Of a stretch of 64,000 nt of DNA, positions 48,527 through 61,806 are shown piece after piece. The DNA comes from Progne subis subis (Eukaryota; Chordata; Aves; Passeriformes; Hirundinidae). Both the position numbers and the translations under genes were made by a program. How positions within the stretch are numbered: position 1 is the stretch's first letter; each line of letters starts with the position of its first letter. The notes beneath the pieces were generated by a model, which worked only from the letters and a program-made list of their open reading frames with translations, searched no databases and was not told where the DNA came from. Where the stretch lies: the NCBI GenBank assembly GCA_022316685.1, contig JAKJHU010000065.1, positions 2,660,322 through 2,724,321 of the forward strand, read 5' to 3'.

Positions 48527-49040
48527 CAGAACCAAGAACCCCGAGGGGCTTTGTCTCACAAGTCCCGGGCAGTCTGATCCCTTGGAATCCCAAGAGCACC
48601 AAGCTGAAACAGTGGAAACTCCGGGGCTGCTGGCTGGAAACGCTGGGGTGTCCCGGCAGGCAAAGCGAGCAGTGCTGGAGAAGCCACGGTGGCTGGATGG
48701 GGCTGACCCAAAATCCGGCAGGGCTGGCGAGAAGCTCTGAATTCCTGGGTGCTCTGGCAGATGATAGAATTCCCAGGACTGGACCCTCCATTAACAGTGG
48801 ACTCACACAGCCAGCTGTCGCCTGACCGTCCTCTCTGAAACCGAGAGCAGAAGAAGCCACTCTCAGCTCCCGGAGTCCCTGAGCCTTTCCCTCTCTCCAA
48901 ACTAAGTGATCTACCACCCTTGCCGCTTTTGTGTGGGTCAAGTACCCTTTAAGCATCAGTATTTAGTCTCTTAGCAACTTATGGGGGGGAAAAATTCTAT
49001 AGGGAAAAGAAAAAAACAAAACTAAACTTAACCCCCAACA
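48293..49040. mobile_element. Solo LTR of an endogenous retrovirus, 748 bp
   Basis: The element starts TGTCTTGGTTTGAAAGACAG and ends ACTTAACCCCCAACA, so it has TG...CA ends. It is flanked by a perfect 5-bp duplication, ACCAG (48288-48292 and 49041-49045). A 5-bp duplication fits ERVL-like and some other avian retroviral groups. The sequence resembles LTRs common in songbird genomes, from memory. It contains an (AAT)n microsatellite (48486-48535). No gag, pol or env sequence is attached, so it is a solo LTR left by recombination. Orientation is uncertain: the reverse strand, which starts TGTTGGGGGTTAAG, is equally plausible. A 182-codon open frame on the minus strand lies wholly inside it and is not a gene. 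Confidence 0.9.
48486..48535. repeat. (AAT)n microsatellite within the solo LTR
   Basis: About 16 AAT units, internal to the LTR. In an LTR family this is a good candidate for expansion after insertion. It generates an artificial polytyrosine run in one minus-strand frame. Confidence 0.95.
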
Positions 49041-50389
49041 ACCAGAAGAAGGGTGGAAGATACATAAGCTACAAGGAAGTACGTAAGATACAGACAAAGT
49101 TAGTAAAAACAGCAGTTTGTTTTATTTTTTAATTGACAATAGAGGCTTAGAGGAAGAGAAAGGAGAAAGACCTGAACTTGCCACCTGTATTTTATCTGGG
49201 GTAAGTAAACATACATTTTTTTGTCCCAAGAGAAATGAATGAAAAGGGATGGAAGACCTAATTTGCCTAATCCCCCCTTTTCATTGTTGTACAGCATTTT
49301 GGTGAGTTTAAGTCCTGAGGAACACTGGCATGGCGTGGCCTCACAGGCTGGATGTGCCTGGAGACGTGCACAGTTGGGTATTTTCGGTCAGGCACAAGCA
49401 GTCACAGCTGTTGCTATTTTTGCCCTGACTCCTCTCTAATCACTCAACACATTTTAAAGCAAGATATAATGATAGACCATGTTGCCAAGACAGAAAAATC
49501 AACATAGTATCTAAGGGAATATGAAAAGAAATGAAAATTCAAAATGTATCTGGAAGAGAAATATAATGGACAAAAAAACTTTTGATAAAGGCTGTTCTAC
49601 AAACTTGGCAATGTCTCTGCTACAAGTAAATATGACTGTCTGCCTGCCTTGCTTTAAGTTCAATATGTCTGAAATTGGGGGGGTGTGGAGGAAATACAAG
49701 GAAGGCTCTTCTCTTGGTGCGGCCAGCTGAGTTTTCAGGCATAATCCATTCTGAAATTAATATTAGCTCAAATGGTTGGATTCTACCAGGAAGTTCAAAT
49801 TGGAGAATTTCCTTCATAAATATGGATAAGAAAAAGACAACTTTTTGGATGTTCTACAGAGTGAATTCCATTAGAAAAATAAAAATCTCTCTCTCTTTTC
49901 CCATCATTTTACCGATGCTCTCACTGAATTTCAGATATTATTTTATACATGACTTGAACTAGAACTCCCTGTTACTACTTATGAAGTATCTGTGGATTTA
50001 TAGTGGTGTCTTTAGTGGTAACCATTGAATCTGCTTCTATGGCAGCCAAGGACAAAATTTCATTAAGGTGAGCACTGCTGAATCAAACATGAGAAGTAGC
50101 GGAACCCCTCCGATACAAACAAGTTAGGATAGACCTTAATTTAGCACTCCCCTTCCACGGAATAAATCTCAGTCCAAACCAAACTGACGTAAGTAGAACA
50201 ACTCGTATTTCTGATATCAAAAATGTTTCTGTTGCGTCAGCAAGTCATGGTGAATTAAGCATAATCCAGCTATGTTTCTCTGTCTGTCATTGAAAGTATT
50301 GTCTTTCCATCTCACAGGGGGTGAAATATGTTTTATTTTTATTTTTTATAAATAGTAGTGTTAAGAATACCTAGAACTGTTTCTTGGTA

Positions 50390-50422
50390 AATAAATTCGA
50401 TTGTAACGGCAAAAAAAAAAAA
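50390..50422 (+). repeat. AATAAA followed by poly(A) run
   Basis: AATAAA at 50390-50395, then 15 bases, then 12 A at 50411-50422. This is compatible with a retrotransposed 3' end, but equally with chance in AT-rich sequence. The source transcript was not recognised. Confidence 0.55.
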
Positions 50423-53400
50423 GAAATCTCCTACTGAATCCAGTGCTCCGTCTACCAAGCATTGTAGAAGATAGAATATGTGGTTTTCTGGAAACAGACC
50501 ACTGGCAATTAGTAAAACTTCATCATTTATGCTTGGAAAGCATACACTGCATCTACATTAGGAAACCACTTGGTCAGCAGGACAAGTCTGTGCCTGTAGA
50601 ACTCTTTGCACCCCAGGGGTCACCGACCAGCAGCTCCAGTGCTTTGCTGAGGCTTCCCAATCCCCTCATCCCTCAGAGGATCCCACAGAGCATGGGCTCC
50701 TCCCCAGCCTTAGGTGGAGCCCAGCCAAGAAACTGGGGGCATCACATCAACAGGTGAATGTTTGATCCTCAACAAGTGCCAGTGTGAGGGCACAAAAGAC
50801 CAGGTCTCTACTGTCAGTGCTGCTGTTAGGCTTTAAAATGGTTTCTGAAGACAAAACTGTAGTGTAAAATAAATCTGTGGATGTTACTTGCCAGAGTTCC
50901 TCGTTAATAAACTGCATTTCCTCTGTTTGAATTACAAATTGCTATAACAGAATAGAGGAGATTGATAAGTTGCTCTGGAACTATGTGAAAAAGGAGAAAA
51001 AAAGCTGTGGTTTACAAGCTGTGTAGGAGGTCCATACTAAGTCACCATGACAGCTCTTAAATATTATACACAGGATTTCATAACGAATATATCATATTAT
51101 TTCAAGGGATGCAATCAGAATTGTTTTGCTTCAAACCCACCTGATTTATTAATACTGATTAGAACTATGACATAACTGCATTTCAAACTGGATTTTTCAG
51201 TTGGCATTGATTTTGGATGTTATTCTAGGAACTTCAAAATTTTACATTTGGCCAAATTGACTTTTTAGATCAACCTGAGTATGTAATGTAAATTATGCTT
51301 TTTATGGCTTGGCTGATGCAGGGGTAAAATGTGGGGGTATTTCCCAGTAAATGCAATTAACACCCTTCTTTTTGGCACAAATAGCAATGGCAAAACCCAG
51401 GCAATCTGTACAGCTTTGAGTACTCATTTCCTTGAAAAACTTCTCTGGTTCATCATAGTACCAGCTAATCTTTAATATCAGGGACTGTCTTTTTGATTTC
51501 TTTTTTTAACAGAAATGTAGTTTAAAGAAATAATAATAGCAGTAACTCTTATAATACCTCTAATATTAAGAAAAGACCTTTTGGAGAGGAGACTCAGTTG
51601 CTAAAGATATTTTCAGTACTTGGAAGTATATCCTGAAAGCCTGTTCTAACTGTTTCTTTAAAGACAAATGCATAACAAGTCCCTCTTGTACCTGTGAACG
51701 CAGTGGTAACCACTATCAACACATCAATGTCATTAAATAGAAGTGATATAATTAAATCTAATGTTGTTGAAACTAAATTCAGGTAAAAAATACACATTCT
51801 AAACTGTGACATTTCTACTCATCCCTGGGATCCCCCCCCCGCAATTAAATAAGAGAAGAGGAATAATCTCCTGATCCTGTTTCACTGTTGGGATTTCTTA
51901 GCCTGCATTTTAGCTTGGGCACAGAAATATTGAGGATATTCCATTGACTGAGAAGAGTAACTCTTTAGTGGGTATATATATGAAGAGTTTTATGGGGTGA
52001 AGGATGATTAGCTTACTTACTCAAAAAGTGGGTAAACACCCAGAGAGCCACGGGGATACAAATTCCAAGTTAACAGCCTTCTGAAGGTCTTAGAGGTAGG
52101 GGGGCAAAGGTGCTGAAATAAAGTCAAATACCTCTACATAAAAGTGAAGTTTATAGGGTTATTCATTGTGGTCATTTTTTTTTCCCCCCCAGATTCAGCC
52201 TTGTTCTAGATCTTGTGCTTTATTTTCCTATGTAAATTGCTTTTTAAAATGCCATGTTAAAATATTACTGCTAAGTGTAAGGGGATTAGATTAGTTTCTT
52301 TAACTGCTTCATTTATTTGTTTCAGGCTTGAAATAAGAAAACTAAAATTCCAGTACCTAGTATGCACCTACGTCTTGATATGCGAGGTCATCTTCAGGTA
52401 ACACCTGTGGCCATATAAAATAATAGAAGTTAGGTCAAAAAGGAAAAAAGTATTTAAAACAGCAATAGCATGTGATACCAATTATGTTAAAGTCAAAAAT
52501 AATACTTTTTGGCATGGTAATTTTTCCTTGGATATAGGCAGATTTCAATTTACACTTAGAAATATTTTTATTTGAGAACTATTAGGATAATATTTTGAAA
52601 TTACAATTTAAAAACAGTGGGATGGGTTACCCCCCACAATTATGTGAACCACTGTATAGCAGAGCTGCATTAGTTTCCCTGCAACTAATGAACCATGTCA
52701 TTAATTATAGACTTTCAGAATAGAAATTACTCCAAGGCAAGACAAATATTTACTATAAATAAAAGGGTCAAGAACTACAAAGTAGCCATTTTTTCCTAAA
52801 CCAATTGTGTTTAATTTTTATGCTCTTTCTCCTCAAATTTAATTTGAAGCACATTAACTTTATTTAATATGTCGAATCTGACAGTAGGCGTACCCACAAT
52901 GAGACCTCCATCAGGGATCAGGATCACTGGAAGATTTTCAGTGAAAGTGTTAACTGTATTTAAAAATGTGTTTATTAAACTCATGTGACTTGTTCTCATG
53001 ATAGGCTTCTCTTAAAAATACCTAGGAGGCGTATTTCCGAAGGTTTCCCTTTGGTTATCTCACTGGCAAAACCTCCTTCAACTTCCAGCCGGAGCATCAG
53101 GCTCAACAGTCACTGCATCCCCTCAGATGCCAGAGCAGTGGGAGAATCAGGGGCTCCAGGCTGTTCCTCCTCACCCACTGCAGTAAATGGGACCTGGTGG
53201 GTCCCAGCAGCGGTCTGACATCTGTAAGGAGCTGCTTCTCCATCTTCATCAGGAGCTGGGCTCCTGCAAGTCTCTGAACCACAGCCTAGTGTCAAGGTAC
53301 TGCAAAGCACAGCGCAGATCCTGGAAATTCAGCTGGGGCCAAAAGCTGAGCGCTGCTGTTGGTTCTGCTTGAAGGTGCTGGGGTGGAACATCCACAAATC

Positions 53401-54561
53401 TCGCTTTGGCACGTCGGACAGAGCCTGGCTGCTGCCTCGGTGCTAGTTGCTGCAGCTGTGAAAGCCACCATTCCCACCCTGCCTTCAGGTACCAAAGACG
53501 TTTCTTTTCTTCCTCTTTTCATGTTGCCACTTTGTTGCTGTGTTTGGCTCAGTGCAGAGTGGGGAAAATCAGTCACATTTTCATATAAATCTTGGTGTGG
53601 AGGGGAGTTTTCCTGTAAAGGGAAGCCTTCCAAAGTCCCCCACCCTGAGCAGTGTCTGCCAAAAGTGAGGGCACTCTGACCTGCAACTTCTGTCTAGGGC
53701 CAAGCTCTCTTCACTGCCACCCTACTAATTTTCTGCCTGTATGTCTACTGTTTTATAGTAGGTATAAGGTTATTTTTGCTTGGTTTGGATGATATATTTA
53801 TTTTTTAGCAGGTAATACATAATCCTAAACAACATAACTATTTTCTTCTGTGAACTTACTATAATGGTTTGTGTCAATCACATGATGTTATGTTATTGCT
53901 AGTTATATCAATGAATATTTTATGTTAAGCATAATTTGCCCTCTACTTTCTTTTCTTTTTCCTCTTTGAATCACATTATAACCTCTCCAAAAGTCAGGCA
54001 TGAGGGCAGGCAGAGGCACTGACCATAGCAAGCATGAAAATTCCTCAATTAAACAGCCACATGGAAGTTCCCCTAACATCTACCCTCCTGTTTGTAACTA
54101 GAGTGTTTGGCATAATAAAGATAACAGCAGTAGACAAGTAGTTTATCTACACAGATTACCAAGAACAAAAGAGGATGATAAAGTATTACTGCCATCAAGA
54201 ATCCAGAAAGTGCCACTGTTCAACAAGGTTCTGTATTACTTTGAGTCAGCCTCGGTTATCTTCACAGCAATTTTTAAGAAAATTGTAAAGAACAAGAAGA
54301 GGAGTTTAGTGGAAGCAAATAGCTCAAGTAGGCTTTTGTGGAATGTGGGAAAATTGTTAAAAGTCATATTAAAATCAACAAAAGCATTCAGTACTTGTCT
54401 TGGAGAAAAAGGTTGTGTTTAAGAGAAAGGGTCAGCTGTTAAAAAAAATATTTGGGCAATATGAAAAATTACAAATCTTTTCATCAGGAATTTGGGACTG
54501 AATGCATGAGGGTGTACAGACCTAACAGCGACAACTTTTACAGCTGAACAATGCTTTTGCA

Positions 54562-54629
54562 ATGAAATCCTGGCTTCATTCAAATCAATGGCAAAATTCC
54601 CATCTGCTTCAATCGAGCCAGGATTTCAT
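54562..54629. repeat. 68-bp imperfect fold-back (inverted repeat)
   Basis: The outer arms are a perfect 14-bp inverted pair: ATGAAATCCTGGCT (54562-54575) and AGCCAGGATTTCAT (54616-54629). Inside, further pairing continues with mismatches (ATT/AAT, AA/TT, ATGG/CCAT), so the whole segment can form one long hairpin. It resembles a motif I believe recurs in sauropsid genomes as an old hairpin repeat, but I cannot check that. Confidence 0.75.
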
Positions 54630-57600
54630 GTGCATCTGTCTTTTTTCATTCTTCCTTGATATTTGTGTCCCAACTACCTGGCAGACTATTGTCTGTACAG
54701 GTCAAAATGAAAACTTTCTATTCATGTATGTCAGAGTTGCTGTCTGTTTTCTCACCAAAAAGAAAAAAAATATATGTAAAAGTGTGACACATACTTGCAG
54801 TGCTGCATCATTGACTTCATTGCTCAGACTGAAGAGTTTGCTGTATCTGCTAGGACGACAAAATGTCAAGAAAAAAGCTAAATGCTGCCTGTGTGTAATT
54901 CCTAACTCCAAGGCTTTTAAAGAGCTCTTATTTTCAGCTCTATATGTATTAAGTTTCGGAAATGGGTGTCACGGGATTTAAGCAGGGGCAGAATTACCTC
55001 AATGCTGTCTCCTCTTAAAAATGCTTCCTGAATATGGAAACGTATTGCATGGGCAGGAAGGAAGGTGACTTTCATCAAACAAATCTGTCATGCAGCGAGA
55101 CTATTTAACTCATCAAGTGAACCCTGGTATTTGTGCCTCTGAATATAAGCATTAACCAAGAGAAATGAGAGAGATTAATGAAAATTCAAATTGAGAGAAT
55201 GAAAATAGGAGATAAACTGCTGTTTTGCAGATGAATGAATTTAAGAAGTGCTTAAATCCGCAGAGCTTGTCAAAATGCACCGAGAAGTTCCCTGGTAAGT
55301 GAGAAATGACACAGAGACAGTAAAAAATGTGAATGAGGAGCTTTTTGTTCCCCAGTGCACTATTTGTACACTACAAAAGCTTTAAAATAATTGTAATTCT
55401 ACACTCACTGTTGCTTAACTTGGGGAAAATACATGCAGCCTGCAAAGTGGCTGTGTCTATTCTGCTTTAAAGCCCATCTGAGAGCACGTGGACATTGCAA
55501 ACATTTCACAAATATAATGGGGAGCCTTGGGAAAGCAAGGAAATATTCAGATGAGTGAAAATCCTTTAACCATAGTCAAAGCAAGTCAGAAAAGAGGCAA
55601 CAAATCAGCTGACTTTAGTCCGTGGATGGTGTCATGGTAGACGAGACCAATAACCATGGCAGATAAAATATACGTGGTTAATACATGCTCACCAATCAAA
55701 GACAAAGAAATATGTCAATGGTGAGTGAATCCCACATCAGAAAGTGATGATTGCATAGCAGTGATCTCCAGAAAGAATTCAGCTCCAGGCTAGACACAGA
55801 GTGAATCCAAGAACAGAACAGTTTTGTACAGTCTTTTGTACTGCGAACAAGGACATGTTCATAGTTCTGACATTCTCCAGTCTCTTAACTGCTCTTGTTG
55901 CTGTTATCCCAGACAGAGGAGATGAAGTTACTTCAGAAACATTGCTGTGCCATTAGCTTACTGGACAGCTGACCTGATAAAATATATTTAAAATAAATAT
56001 ATACATAAATTCTGTTTAGTCAGAGTTAAATGTTGCACAATCCATGACACAGAGGTTGCACAGCCCATCCTTTTTGGAGAGGTGCATGAGTGTGGTATTT
56101 CCTCTGCAAGTGCTGTTGGAAATACTGCTGAGTACGACCTTCAACGGCCACTGGTCATTTCTGGAGCTGCCTCAGCAAATACTTCTGCAAGCAGTGCCTT
56201 TCTGCAGCATATTAGTATAAATTCAACCCACTTGGGAGGTGCAAACAGCAGGGTTGATGAGCCTGGGATCAGTGCCAGGTTAATGCAGCTACACAGCTTT
56301 TGTACCAGCTCGTGTCCCATGAGCTTTGAAGGGAGTGGAGGGGAGAATGCATCCCTCCATGCAAGATGTACTTCAACATAGCCAGGACATTGAGGCAAAC
56401 ATCATAATTGCCAATGATTCAGGATGCCAAACGTATCATCTAGATTCTCTTTTCAGCTGGCCAGTGGAAGAGAAAAATCCTTTCAGAGTAAAACATTTCA
56501 TCCTGCATTTTCTCTTTTCAATCCTTCAAGCTCTCTTTCTCCTGATTTCCACGTCTTTCTCAAAGATGCTGAATGGTGCTTTGCTTACTGCAAATATGGA
56601 TCATGGAACTGCCCTTTTTACTTTGGCACATTTGTTAATTTTCTTAGATTTACATCTGTTGGTAATGATCAGAACTGTATTAAACCTAGATTCACAGAGG
56701 AAAACTACAATAAACTTTGGAAGCTTACTGTAAATCTCATTAACAGCACAGATTTAATCTGGAAGCCATAGAGAAGCAATAAACATGGTAACCCCTGTTG
56801 GCAATTAATTTTTTACTTTTCAAACTACAATACAATCAGCTTAATTTGGTTTACCTCAAGCATCTCTTTGTGACATTTCCATGAAATTCAAGACAGTGAA
56901 ACTTAGTAATTCTGGTTTAGGAGCACAAGTTACTGGGTGTTGCCAAAGAATTGTGTGCTGCTTAATTGAGTTTTGATGTTCTTGCTGCTATCTACACACT
57001 AAATTTTTCCACATGGCTTTGTGATGAGATCTAATTCTCTGTATCAAATGTTGAAACCCTTGGCACTTGCTAAACAGAAGGATTTATGTAATTAGCAGTG
57101 GCTGAGGAAAATAAGGTTATTCTCACTAGGGAAAGGAGACATTTTGGTTATCTAATTGATGCTTTTCCTCACACAGAAGACTGATAAAATTGACTGAGAC
57201 AAAATTTTCCCACCATCAAAATCACAAAACCAAGATGACATAATGTACATCCTAGGAAATTAGGAGAGGAACCTTAACAGGAAACTACTGTATTGCATCC
57301 AAAGGACAATAAACACACTAAATGGGTTACAAGAAACATCCTTTAAGAGTGGCAAAATCAATTCTTTTAAGTGATACTTAAAGAAATTGTAGAAAGAAAT
57401 TATTGAAGAGCATTGGAAAGGGAGAATCTTTAAATGGAGAGAGGCCAAAGAGTTTGTTCTTTTGATTTCCACGTACCTTGAATTTCTGGTTTTAAAAAGA
57501 TACTAGTTGAGAACAACAAAAGCAGGAAATTATGTACTGAGATATTTCAAGCCCAACATCCCGACTCTGAAATGCACCGTTTTGCTCCAATTATACACAA

Positions 57601-60600
57601 ACACATTCAATAGGTGTTGAATGGGATCTATATGGTCCTTGTGTGTAGGGAAAGTCAACCTCCAACTGGAACAGGATGGGAGTTCTAACCAGTTTCAGAC
57701 AACAGAGTCTTTCTTGAAACTCAGAACTACAGAGGTACAGAGAGCCCATTTAAAGGTGGTGAAAGTGTGACCCTAGAAATGAAATTCCTACTGTTCCCCA
57801 GTTCTGATTTGTAATCAGGTTGGAATGTAGTTTGGATATTTTGACCGAGTTTAATTAGGTCAAAATGATCTTCATTTAACTTCAATGTTTTTTATGGCCA
57901 TGGATCTTTCTTCCAGCTTTAAAGATCCATATTTGTAACCACTGCTAACATGTAAATTAGATAAGAAGGACTGTGCAGAATAAATAACGTAATTTAGCAG
58001 TTTGTCTTCTATTCCCTGACAAAATACTGCGCCCAGCCTTCATGAAATTGAGGCTGATAAGTGTGCTTTTATTGTGTCCTTCTCCTTAACAGCATTGCTT
58101 CAGTATCACAAGGAGTTTATATCCATCCATGATGGATACTCTTCTCAGAAATGAAATTTTGCTAGAGGTGCCTGGTGAGAAAGCACAGTGCAGCAAGGGA
58201 GAGGGAGGAAAGCTTGAAGAAGAACTTCTTGAAAAGAGTCAAGAATATGGAAGGATAAAATGTACATCTATTTTCTGTTGCTGAGTTGAGCCTTTGTACT
58301 ACTTTTTGAAGTTGGTTATTTTCATTTCTCCCCAGTGTCCAACATCCCTGGAAGGGAGAACTGAAGTTTGTCGTTTGAAGCAGCCTCATCAGGCACCCAT
58401 TGGGCAGGGCAAGCCCAGGACAAGGGGAGGGCCAGCCAGCAAAAACGCCATGTCCCCTTTCCCAAAGCACCTGTGTGCTATGCACTGGAGTACCTGTGCA
58501 AAACACGTCTCAAGAGGTAAGGATGAGGTGGAAGAACATCACTGCTGCTTGTTCAGATCAGAGGGAGTAGATCACAGACCATCCAGCAGGGTTTCCTCAT
58601 CAGGGCTATTGCCACTCTAACAGGAGGGGGTTTATTGGACGTGGAGGAATAAATTTACAAAGAGAAAAATACGCTTCCTTGCTTCACTGGCTGAGCAGAG
58701 CCTCAGTACCTGAAGAAGTAGGATATGCAGTAAAAGCTGACTATTTCTTGCCTGTTCTGTGTCTGCTTGTGGATACAGCGTGTTAACACCCTCAATTAAC
58801 TACAGGAAATTAGAACAAAGATCACACCCCTAAGAAGAAATTATTTTTTCTTCTTACTCTGTGTTAAGGATTCCCTGGCAAGGAATTCTGTTTTTCTGCT
58901 GTTCTGGCAGATTGTTTGACACTGAGCAACTGCATTAATGCTTCTAGAACAAGGAATAAGAGCTGAGAATGTGAAAAAAGCATTGTGTAAGCCTTTCTAC
59001 TTGAGGCATTTAAAAATAAAATAACTGCAGCTTTTAGAAATTTAGTGTAGTAGACTGATGCCTAACTAACAGGGAAATAAAGCAGATTGCCTAAGAGCAT
59101 TTTTAATTTTCACTTTTGCCCTTCTCCTGGCTTGGGCGTTTGGCTGAGCTCTTCCCAGGTAAATTACTCTGTTCCTGATCCTAAGCAGGCTTCAGGCAGG
59201 AACTGGCTGGAATAGGAGGCAAGGAAAAGGTCTTAGAGGGCACAAGTCTCTGAAGGAATGAGCTCCGCTGGTTCCTGGGGTACAGTGGTCAGTAAGAGCT
59301 GCACTCCAGCGCCAAATGCTGCAATCGAGCTCGGAGCCAGAAGAGACTGGGCCTGTCAAGGCTGGCAGAAATTGAACCTTCTCCCTGCCCCCAATTTCCT
59401 AGCAGAGAAGGGAAGGTAAGATTGGAAAAGTGTCTGCATAATATGCCACAGTGCAAGAGGAATCGGTCCCCTGAGAGCCTCTGGGGACAGGCCCAGGTCT
59501 GTGACAGCCAAGGGCCAGGCAGCAGCTGGTCAGGAGCTGGGGAGGTCAAGTGCCTGCTGGAGGCAGAGGAGACATCCAGGTCCATTAATGTTTTCAATTA
59601 ACATAAATCTCCATAGTTCAAAAACAATTTTCTCGGAATTCTGGTATTGCATTCAGGCCCTGGACACTGCTCATGACAATGAGGAGTGACAAGCAAACCT
59701 TCAGCCTGCTTTTAGCCTCATCTGCTCTGTCTTGCCTTGTCTTGTCCGTGCGTCTGAGCCAACAATGAGGGAAATTTCCTGCTTAAGCAGATGTTTACCT
59801 TTCAGCACCTGAGATGACCTTTTGACTTGGACCTGAAATTCTGGCCTTACTGAAATGGGTGGAAGATTTGGCACTGATTTTGACAGAGGCAGTATTTCAT
59901 TCAAGGTGCTTTGCTCAATAAAGCATATAAAATTACAAAACATGGGCCTTCCCTCTTGCTCAACTTCTCAGTCATCCCCGGTATCACTGAGTGATAAACA
60001 CTGAAACCTGGAGGAAACAAAAAGGCATCTAAAAAAAGGCTCCTGCACGAATAATTAAAATACCTTTCAATATATATAATAGGTACACCTATACACACAA
60101 GCACACGCATATAGGAGACGTCAATGGGATCAAAGCTTTTCTCCAGCACTTTAATAGGTGGCATGCACCCCCACTTATCTGCTAGAATCAAAACCTGTAC
60201 GTGCACGTGCAGGTGCTGGGAGTTGCTTTTTCATATTTTTGGCACAGGGCCACATAGTAGAGTCGTGCACCTTCATTTTTTAACAAGGCTGTGTTTTCTC
60301 AGGTGTTCATTTATCTCTGTGAAGAAGTTTCTCAGACCTGTAACCTCAAGTTTAGCACGTTAATAGGAAGAGGTGCTCTTGCTGCCAATAAACAGGCCTT
60401 ACTCTGTCTTAGATCCAAGAATATAAACCCATGATCTTTTATTATTTTAATTTATTTGTTTTTTTCAAATATGGGGATTGTGTGCATGGAGAGGTAACAA
60501 CTGGCATTTGAAAAAGACTGCCAAGGGATGTGGTAGGTTTTCTACCACTGTGAATTCAAATTTGGGTAACTTTCTAAAAGATAAACTTAGGTTGAACCTG

Positions 60601-61744
60601 CAAAATGCAGTTGCAGGGGCATGAACCGCTGTGTGGAAAATATGGTCTGTGTTGTGATGGGTCTTTCTGGCTTTAACAATCCATAAGTCCACGCTGCCTT
60701 TGGTAACAGAGATACCACGAGCAAAGGCAGAATGTAATTAAGGATTAACTTTTTGGGGAAAATGTTCCTTTGAACAATAAAGCAGATCTAAAGAAGGTGC
60801 AAATAACTATCCATGTGATTAATGTAAACACTCTGCTCCAGAGTGCAACAGCCTTTTAATTTAAAATTGCCATATGGATTGACTGAATTTTTGAGTGAGT
60901 GATTGAAATGTTTATATTGAATATCTTTTTGGCAGTTTAGGAAGTAACTCTGCTCTTGCTACTTAAGCCCCATTAGAACCCTTCTGATTTTTCTGCAGGC
61001 AGTATTGTCAGTTCCCATTTCTGTCAATTCTTTGCATTTTGACAGCAATGAGTCAAATTACGGATTTTTTTTATTGTCTGAAAGGTTTTTGCTTTTCTGC
61101 AGCTGTCTGCTTCAAGGGGTTCATTTCTTCTCCTTTGCAGTCAGTGGAGTTTTATTGTTGTTTCTCACAGGCTAGAAACAGGGCTCTGGTTTTTCTTCTG
61201 TGCATTTATTTGATCCAACGAGCTGGCTCTTGTTATCTAAACTGAAAGTCACTTTCTCATCCATTAGTCATTTTATGCTAAAGATCAAAAGTTTGGGGGA
61301 TTTGTTGTTGATTCTAATCTCACAACATTTTTCTTTATTTACTGTTCTTGTAGATTCTGTATTTGAGAATTTGCAAAACTTGTTTTCAATGTCGACATTC
61401 AAGTACTTCCCATAAATAAAAAAGCTGGAGTCTCTTAAAATAGTTCCAGTGACTTCCCCACACAATCTCAGATGGAACAGCCCATAGTTTCCTGCTATTA
61501 ATCTATGATTTTATATTACGCTGTAGTATTATATTGCCACTTGTTTTTTCTAGTTCTTTTGGATCACTGCTGAAATTTGTAGAGGTTATGAAAAGAATTT
61601 TAAAGATTTTAAATCCTTAAAGAATTGCAAAGCCTAATTCCTGCTTACTTTTATGGGTATTCTGGAAGACGTGCTATTTTCAAATTTCATCAGAATCAAA
61701 AATGCTTAACTCCCACCCACTTCAGAGTTTCCTGATTGAGCCTG

Positions 61745-61806
61745 AAAAAAAAAAAAAAAAAAACCCAACCAAAAAAAAAAACCCCAAAGAAAAAGCAACC
61801 CAAAAA
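61745..61806. repeat. A-rich run with CCC/CC interruptions
   Basis: A run of 19 A followed by ACCCAACC, 10-11 A and CCCC-interrupted A runs. Low-complexity repeat. Confidence 0.9.

Noticed and set aside
48408..48956. 182-codon open frame on the minus strand
   Set aside because: It lies inside the solo LTR, and its polytyrosine run is just the (AAT)n microsatellite. No protein family is recognisable.
52811..52999. 62-codon minus-strand open frame with protein-like composition
   Set aside because: The translation looks orderly (for example PVILIPDGGLIVGTPTVRFD) but no family was recognised, no donor site closes it and there is no neighbouring exon. A similarity search would decide; a match to a known protein would make it a pseudogene or exon.
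56326..56733. 135-codon plus-strand open frame
   Set aside because: Hydrophobic and leucine-rich because of AT/CT composition. It overlaps another open frame of similar length and has no recognisable motif.
60197..60213. GTACGTGCACGTGCAG palindromic E-box cluster
   Set aside because: Short, single, and without promoter or gene context; too weak to call regulatory.
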